Positions 16,096 to 19,874 of a stretch of 19,874 nucleotides of DNA are shown in pieces; positions within the stretch are counted from its first letter, which is position 1, and each line of letters starts with the position of its first letter. The notes under the pieces are model-generated. The model saw only the letters and a list, made by a program, of their open reading frames with translations. It was not told the DNA's origin and did no database searches. Source of the DNA: Candidatus Segatella papionis (GTDB lineage Bacteria > Bacteroidota > Bacteroidia > Bacteroidales > Bacteroidaceae). Both the position numbers and the translations under genes were made by a program. The DNA lies in NCBI GenBank assembly GCA_002297965.1, contig DBLF01000129.1:969-20842 (forward strand), read 5' to 3'.

Positions 16096-16614
16096 ATGAA
16101 ATATGGAACCATACTCGTTATCGACGACAATCCGGCGATACTCACGGCATTGAAGATTTGCTTGGACGGCACCTTCGAGCACATCCTCACCTTGCCAAGT
16201 CCAGACACAGCCCCCACCTTGTTGCAGCAAGAGCGGGTAGATGTCATCTTGCTCGACATGAACTTTTCGCTGGGTGTCAACAGTGGGCAAGACGGTTTGC
16301 TTTGGCTTCGCGCCTTTCGCCGACTGCACGCCAACATTCCCGTTGTACTCATCACTGCCTATGCCAACGTCCAGCTGGCGATAAAAGGATTGAAAAGTGG
16401 AGCCGCCGACTTCGTGACCAAGCCTTGGGATAACGACGACTTGATTCGTGTGCTCAAGGATGCCATCGACAACAATACGGAAGTGGCGACCTTGGAAAGC
16501 TTCGAAAATGACTACATCAAGAAAGTGGTGGATAAATGCCACGGCAACATCTCTCGTGCCGCCGAGTTGCTCGGCATTACGAGACAGACACTTTATGCCA
16601 AGTTGAGGAGATGA
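16096..16614 (+). CDS. response regulator: receiver joined directly to Fis-type HTH, no AAA+ domain
   Basis: A 172-residue regulator. The receiver (about 4-125) has the acidic pair D10/D11, phosphoacceptor D54 in ILLDMNFS, T87 in ITAYA and K109 in VTKPW. A short linker leads into a Fis-type HTH (about 149-172) with RQTLYAKL. Linker and HTH (EVATLESFENDYIKK...) align with the end of the NtrC-type regulator at 2-982 (EVQTLDEMESRMIEK...), so this looks like an NtrC-type protein with its central sigma-54 domain removed. Without GAFTGA or Walker motifs it cannot drive sigma-54 polymerase and should work at sigma-70 promoters as RegA/PrrA-type regulators do. The kinase gene follows at 49 bases. Divergent from the permease operon, its likely target. 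Confidence 0.9.
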   Translation: MKYGTILVIDDNPAILTALKICLDGTFEHILTLPSPDTAPTLLQQERVDVILLDMNFSLGVNSGQDGLLWLRAFRRLHANIPVVLITAYANVQLAIKGLKSGAADFVTKPWDNDDLIRVLKDAIDNNTEVATLESFENDYIKKVVDKCHGNISRAAELLGITRQTLYAKLRR

Positions 16615-16640
16615 GGAGTTAAAAGTTAGGAGTTAGGACA
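16613..16640. repeat. GAGTTA spacer repeat in the second regulator-kinase gap
   Basis: Repeated GGAGTTA / AGTTAGG units end in GGACAA, resembling the spacer at 992-1014 in the first pair. It overlaps the end of the regulator stop codon. No function is visible. Confidence 0.45.
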
Positions 16641-16662
16641 AATGCATTAGGACTACTATACA

Positions 16663-17568
16663 ATGGATATAATTAAGGCAATATATATAATAGGTGGAAT
16701 CTGCCTAGCGATAGGAGGTATGATTTATCTTTTCCTTCGCCACCAACGAAGGTTGAAAGACCGTGCCTTCCTAATGAGAGAAGCTGTGAGAAATGGTGAT
16801 TACGCTTTCCGCCTCTCCTCGAAAGGCTTGTTGCCGGGCGAAAAAGCTATGCAAGAGGCACTCAACGACATGGAGGGTGACATCGCGCGTCTTGTAGCCA
16901 AACATGAAGTGGAGTCTTGGCAGAAGCTGACCCGTGTGCTCACCCACGAAATCATGAATGCCACAGCTCCCATCTCCAGCATTTGCCAAGCCTACCTCAG
17001 CAACCCAAAGATAAAGGGAACTCCCTATGAGGAAGGTATCCGTGCCATCCACGACACCAGCAAGTCGCTCACAGCCTTTGTAGATAGTTATCGCAAACTC
17101 ACCCAACTGCAAGAACCCATCATCCAAAGCATCCCTTTGATGCCTTTCTTCGAAAGCATCAAGACACTCTATCCCAACATCGACTGGCATGTTTCCCTTC
17201 CTGTCGATGCAACGATGGATGCCGATGAAAACATGTTGCGTCAAGTTTTTATCAACCTGACGAAAAATGCCATAGAGGCTCAAGCCACAGCCATCGACAT
17301 TCGAGTAAGAGACAATAAAGGCAGCAGAAATACCCACCTCTTTTTCAGCAACAACGGCAACCCCATCCCTGCCGATGCTGCTCGTGAGATTTTCATCCCA
17401 TTCTTCACCACCAAGTCTTCGGGTTCTGGCATCGGCCTTAGCATTTCCCGTCAGATGCTGATGATGCAAGATATAGAACTGAGTCTTGCGGAAAAGAATG
17501 TACCAGGCTTTCACGTCACCTTCCAATTGGAAGTTCTAAAGAAGAATGGAAGTTTTGCAGAAGAATGA
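16663..17568 (+). CDS. sensor histidine kinase, short, one TM segment
   Basis: A 301-residue kinase with one hydrophobic segment (about 6-26), a short linker (30-85) without PAS or periplasmic domain, H-box RVLTHEIMN with H95, N-box N198/N202, G1 near SNNGNP (229-234), F-box FFTTK (247-251) and G2 GSGIGLS (254-260). It is clearly paralogous to the kinase at 1064-2284 but lacks that protein's PAS-like region and its charged insert. It should phosphorylate the regulator encoded 49 bases upstream. With no sensor domain of its own, it may read the state of the membrane or of the neighbouring permease (inference, by analogy with Bce-type systems). Confidence 0.92.
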   Translation: MDIIKAIYIIGGICLAIGGMIYLFLRHQRRLKDRAFLMREAVRNGDYAFRLSSKGLLPGEKAMQEALNDMEGDIARLVAKHEVESWQKLTRVLTHEIMNATAPISSICQAYLSNPKIKGTPYEEGIRAIHDTSKSLTAFVDSYRKLTQLQEPIIQSIPLMPFFESIKTLYPNIDWHVSLPVDATMDADENMLRQVFINLTKNAIEAQATAIDIRVRDNKGSRNTHLFFSNNGNPIPADAAREIFIPFFTTKSSGSGIGLSISRQMLMMQDIELSLAEKNVPGFHVTFQLEVLKKNGSFAEE

Positions 17569-17623
17569 CGGATACTGCAAAGAATTTGATACATAAAAGC
17601 AAAATGTTTTCGAATAAAAGCTG

Positions 17624-17631
17624 TACCTTTG
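17624..17631 (+). promoter_or_regulatory. -7 element of the esterase promoter
   Basis: TACCTTTG matches the Bacteroidota -7 box, followed by GC as usual. No TTG stands at the right distance upstream, so the -33 part is weak or absent. The leader would be about 85 bases. Confidence 0.5.
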
Positions 17632-17695
17632 CAGAAGATTTCTGTGCAAGAGATTTCCTTGCAAGGCAAGATTTTCCTTACAGAAGATTTTAAAA
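17631..17695. repeat. degenerate AGATTT repeats in the esterase leader
   Basis: Four imperfect units share the pattern GCAAGA/CAGAAG + ATTT + CCTT/CTGT (for example GCAGAAGATTTCTGT and GCAAGAGATTTCCTT). They fill most of the untranslated leader. Low-complexity expansion is the simplest explanation. Confidence 0.35.
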
Positions 17696-17722
17696 TATAA
17701 AAAAATTGATAAAACAACGACA

Positions 17723-18628
17723 ATGAAAAAGATGAGAACCCTTATCCTCGCCATCTGCGCTATGCTCGCTCTTGGCGCAAACGCAAAGACCGAACTTACC
17801 ACCGTACAGGGAGACCACGGCAAGCTCGACGTAAAGATTCAGACTCCTGACATTTTAAACATCACAGGAAAAATCGTGAAGAAGAAAGGAAAAGGCAAGA
17901 TGATAGAAATATCAAAAGTCAACGAACAGAAATATCCTCTCCTCGTGCTCTGCCACGGTTTCGGTGGCGACAAGGAGGGCAAGCTCTTCGACTGCCTCGT
18001 GGATAGCCTCAACAAGAAAGGCATCGCCGTGCTCCGCTTCGACTTCAATGGCCATGGCAAGAGCGAGGGCAAATTCGAGGATATGACCGTACCTAACGAG
18101 ATAGAAGATGCCAAGTGCATCTTGCGATATGCTTCCTCACTGCCTTGGGTCAGCGAGATTGCACTGGGTGGTCACTCCCAGGGTGGCGTGGTTTCAGCCA
18201 TGACCAGCGGACAGCTTGCCGCCAAGCCAGAGCAAGACATCAAGCCTATCTCCGCCCTTGTGCTCCTAGCCCCTGCTGCAGTTTTAAGAGATGACGCTTT
18301 GAGAGGCAACACCTTCGGCAAGATGTACGACCCCAAGAATCCTCCTGCCAAGATAGAGATGTGGGGCGGCAAATGCCTCGGTGGCAACTATATCCGCACT
18401 GCCGTCTGCCTGCCTATCTACGAGACGGCAAAGAATTATCAAGGTCCTGAGTGCATTCTCCACGGCGATGCCGACCGAGTGGTGCCTTACACCTACGGCC
18501 AGCGTTTCCACTACCTCAACAAGCAGAGCGAATGGCACCTGATGCCCGATGCCGACCATGGCTTCGGCAAACAAGAAGAGAAGAGCGCTCATATCGCCAG
18601 CGACTTCCTCGCAAAAATTTTGAAATGA
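17723..18628 (+). CDS. secreted alpha/beta hydrolase, feruloyl/cinnamoyl esterase-like (Est1E type)
   Basis: A 301-residue hydrolase with a signal peptide (about 1-21, ending ANA), so periplasmic or exported. The oxyanion-hole segment HGFGG is at 78-82 and the nucleophile elbow GHSQG at 150-154 with S152. The acid is probably D251 in DADRVVP and the base H279 in DADHGF. A cap insertion lies between (about 189-240). RFDFNGHGKSEGKFEDMTV and LLAPAAVLRDDALRGNT closely resemble Butyrivibrio Est1E, a feruloyl esterase, suggesting cleavage of hydroxycinnamate esters from plant cell-wall polysaccharides. The exact substrate cannot be read from sequence. It has its own promoter and a strong terminator, so it is a single-gene unit unrelated to the upstream kinase. 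Confidence 0.88.
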   Translation: MKKMRTLILAICAMLALGANAKTELTTVQGDHGKLDVKIQTPDILNITGKIVKKKGKGKMIEISKVNEQKYPLLVLCHGFGGDKEGKLFDCLVDSLNKKGIAVLRFDFNGHGKSEGKFEDMTVPNEIEDAKCILRYASSLPWVSEIALGGHSQGGVVSAMTSGQLAAKPEQDIKPISALVLLAPAAVLRDDALRGNTFGKMYDPKNPPAKIEMWGGKCLGGNYIRTAVCLPIYETAKNYQGPECILHGDADRVVPYTYGQRFHYLNKQSEWHLMPDADHGFGKQEEKSAHIASDFLAKILK

Positions 18629-18645
18629 ATCAAATAAAAGTATGC

Positions 18646-18691
18646 AGAGCCAAGCCATTTTCCATCAAAAAAATGGAAAAAGCTTGGCTCT
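18646..18691 (+). terminator. strong intrinsic terminator of the esterase gene
   Basis: AGAGCCAAGC (18646-18655) pairs with GCTTGGCTCT (18682-18691), and TTTTCCAT (18658-18665) with ATGGAAAA (18673-18680), around an A-rich loop, followed by TT. It lies 18 bases after the stop codon. Confidence 0.85.
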
Positions 18692-18714
18692 TTCGATAAA
18701 TAATATTACCTTTG
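18684..18714 (+). promoter_or_regulatory. Bacteroidota-type promoter of the small gene
   Basis: TTG (18684-18686), a 20-base spacer and TACCTTTG (18707-18714) match the primary sigma consensus. The -33 element lies inside the right arm of the upstream terminator hairpin. Confidence 0.7.
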
Positions 18715-18751
18715 CAACCATAAAACAATAATATAACACCATATCAGAATT

Positions 18752-18943
18752 ATGATGAATATCGAAGAATACAGAGCGGCCATCTTACAGTGCCTGCTCG
18801 ATGCTAAGAACGAAGACGGAACTCCTATCATCTCAGAGAAGGAAGCCAAGGAAGCACTCAACGGTTTTACCGACGATGAGTTGCAAGACGGAATACTTTG
18901 GAATACGCCAGAAGATGTGGCGGAAATCATCCTCGAAGGTTAA
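18752..18943 (+). CDS. small acidic protein of unknown function (63 aa)
   Basis: The 63-residue acidic protein is not recognised. It is predicted to be mostly helical, rich in E, D, A and L, with no signal peptide, cysteine pair or TM segment. The segment ISEKEAKEALNGFTDDELQDGILWNTPEDVAEIIL suggests a compact helical fold. Two ATGs in a row (18752, 18755) both fit; a good promoter lies 38 bases upstream, which argues that it is a real gene. It stands alone between the esterase terminator and argS. No function is proposed. Confidence 0.72.
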   Translation: MMNIEEYRAAILQCLLDAKNEDGTPIISEKEAKEALNGFTDDELQDGILWNTPEDVAEIILEG

Positions 18944-18969
18944 AAGGTAGAAGAAAAGCTTGCCTTAGT

Positions 18970-19031
18970 CAAAAGAAACCGTGGTTTTCTTTGAGCAATT
19001 CAAAAGAAACCCAAGTTTTCTTTGCACAATT
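18970..19031. repeat. tandem 31-base repeat, each copy an inverted repeat, upstream of argS
   Basis: Two abutting 31-base copies (18970-19000 and 19001-19031) agree at 26 positions. Each contains CAAAAGAAA and TTTTCTTTG arms that can fold into a hairpin with one A-C mismatch and one G-U pair; the differences fall in the tips and the tails. The second copy supplies the TTTG of the argS promoter. Possible roles are terminator of the small gene, operator of argS, or a genome repeat. Confidence 0.6.
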
Positions 19032-19052
19032 CAAATATTATTTGTAATTTTG
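19021..19052 (+). promoter_or_regulatory. Bacteroidota-type promoter of argS
   Basis: TTTG (19021-19024), a 20-base spacer and TAATTTTG (19045-19052) fit the primary sigma consensus. The leader to the ATG at 19142 would be about 80 bases. Confidence 0.7.
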
Positions 19053-19105
19053 CACCGCTTAAATGGGAGGCATCATAAGTCCTCGACACGAAAGCATCTG
19101 AAAAG

Positions 19106-19135
19106 AAAGATATTTTACCGGTAAAAAAGATATTT
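19106..19135. repeat. direct repeat around a palindrome in the argS leader
   Basis: AAAGATATTT occurs at 19106-19115 and 19126-19135, and the perfect palindrome TTTTACCGGTAAAA lies between (19113-19126). It ends 6 bases before the argS ATG and could influence translation; no known riboswitch or T-box features are seen. Confidence 0.4.
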
Positions 19136-19141
19136 AAGATA

Positions 19142-19874
19142 ATGAAGATAGAAAACGAAATCATCAGCTCGGTCATCGCCGCGGTGAAGGAGCTTTATGG
19201 GCAGGACGTGCCTGAGAAGATGGTAGCCCTGCAGAAGACCAAGAGTAATTTCGAAGGTAACCTTACCCTCGTCGTATTCCCTTTCCTCAAGATGTCGAAG
19301 AAGAAACCTGAGGATACTGCACAGGAAATCGGTGAGTACTTGAAGAAGAACTGCGCCAATGTCATCGCTGACTTCAACGTGGTTAAGGGTTTCCTCAACC
19401 TTTCTATCGCTCCTGCCGCTTGGGTAGGACTCTTGAACACCATCCATGCCGACGCTAAGTTTGGTGAGAAGCCTGTTACTGAGAACAGCCCACTCGTCAT
19501 GATCGAGTACTCTTCTCCTAACACCAACAAGCCTCTCCACCTCGGCCATGTGCGCAACAACCTGCTCGGTTGGTCTTTGGCACAGATCATGGAGGCCAAC
19601 GGCAACAAGGTAATCAAGACCAATATCGTAAACGACCGTGGTATCCATATCTGCAAGTCTATGCTCGCTTGGCTCAAGTGGGGCAACGGCGAGACTCCTG
19701 AGACTTCGGGCAAGAAGGGCGACCACCTCATCGGCGACTACTATGTGGCTTTCGACAAGCACTACCGTGAGGAAATCGCACAGCTCAAGGAGCAGTATAT
19801 GAAGGATGGCATGGACGAAGAGGCTGCCACAGAGAAGGCTAAGAACGAGGCTCCGCTCATCAAGGAGGCTCACG
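19142..19874 (+). CDS. argS: arginyl-tRNA synthetase, N-terminal part (3' truncated by window)
   Basis: The frame runs from ATG 19142 past the right edge, giving 244 residues here of an expected nearly 600. The N-terminal additional domain (about 1-110, including the NFEGNLTLVVFPF segment) leads into the class I catalytic domain, whose signature EYSSPNTNKPLHLGHVRNN (122-140) contains the HIGH motif as HLGH (133-136). NDRGIHICKSMLAW follows as in other ArgRS. The enzyme charges tRNA-Arg in the cytoplasm. It has its own promoter and a leader of about 80 bases. A long antisense frame over it is a shadow. Confidence 0.97.
   Translation, partial: MKIENEIISSVIAAVKELYGQDVPEKMVALQKTKSNFEGNLTLVVFPFLKMSKKKPEDTAQEIGEYLKKNCANVIADFNVVKGFLNLSIAPAAWVGLLNTIHADAKFGEKPVTENSPLVMIEYSSPNTNKPLHLGHVRNNLLGWSLAQIMEANGNKVIKTNIVNDRGIHICKSMLAWLKWGNGETPETSGKKGDHLIGDYYVAFDKHYREEIAQLKEQYMKDGMDEEAATEKAKNEAPLIKEAH

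Noticed and set aside
16771..17526. A 251-codon minus-strand frame opposite the second kinase
   Set aside because: The kinase carries all H, N, G1, F and G2 boxes on the plus strand, and the antisense product looks like none of the known families.
19053..19141. T-box or riboswitch in the argS leader
   Set aside because: The leader is only about 80 bases and shows no T-box sequence or specifier stem; T-boxes are also not expected in Bacteroidota.
19115..19873. A 252-codon minus-strand frame over argS
   Set aside because: The plus strand encodes unmistakable ArgRS motifs in full frame to the window edge; the antisense frame is a by-product.

Overview
The window looks like the chromosome of a Bacteroidota, most likely Prevotella/Segatella. 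Genes lack Shine-Dalgarno sequences. Several are preceded by the Bacteroidota-type promoter (TTG/TTTG, about 20 bases, TAnnTTTG). Protein families such as the NtrC-type regulators with GAFTDA, the paired FtsX permeases and the DUF4172-Fic protein also fit. The species is inferred from style, not proven.

Region 1 (1-8168) is a two-component system facing an export operon. The NtrC-family regulator (its receiver lies off the left edge) and a short one-TM histidine kinase read rightward. They converge, across a hairpin, on a leftward four-gene operon: TolC-like outer-membrane channel, membrane fusion protein, double-FtsX permease, MacB/LolD-type ATPase. The 314-base region upstream of the TolC gene holds what looks like a complete sigma-54 control unit: a -24/-12 element, a perfect match to the IHF consensus, and two 17-base inverted repeats 21 bases apart at about -91 and -112.

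Region 2 (8340-9972) is a DUF4172-Fic-wHTH gene, probably an AMPylase, with its own promoter, a 33-base-period direct repeat and a palindrome over its predicted transcription start. A two-way hairpin terminator ends it.

Region 3 (9978-17568) is a paralogous module with a different composition. A leftward operon encodes a double-FtsX permease, an outer-membrane beta-barrel protein with a carboxypeptidase-regulatory-like N-terminus, and an ATPase very similar to the first. Divergent from it are a response regulator and a second short histidine kinase. This regulator is a receiver joined directly to a Fis-type HTH; the sigma-54 AAA+ domain is absent. In the divergent region the promoters on both sides look sigma-70-like, and between them lie two 17-base inverted repeats (23 bases apart) related to, but distinct from, those of region 1. 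The simplest reading is duplication of a TCS-ABC module followed by a switch from sigma-54 to sigma-70 control. This is inference.

Region 4 (17569-19874) is ordinary chromosome: a secreted Est1E-like feruloyl/cinnamoyl esterase with a strong terminator, a 63-residue protein of unknown function, and the start of argS (arginyl-tRNA synthetase), which runs off the right edge behind two tandem inverted repeats. No rRNA, tRNA, CRISPR array, insertion sequence or transposase was seen.
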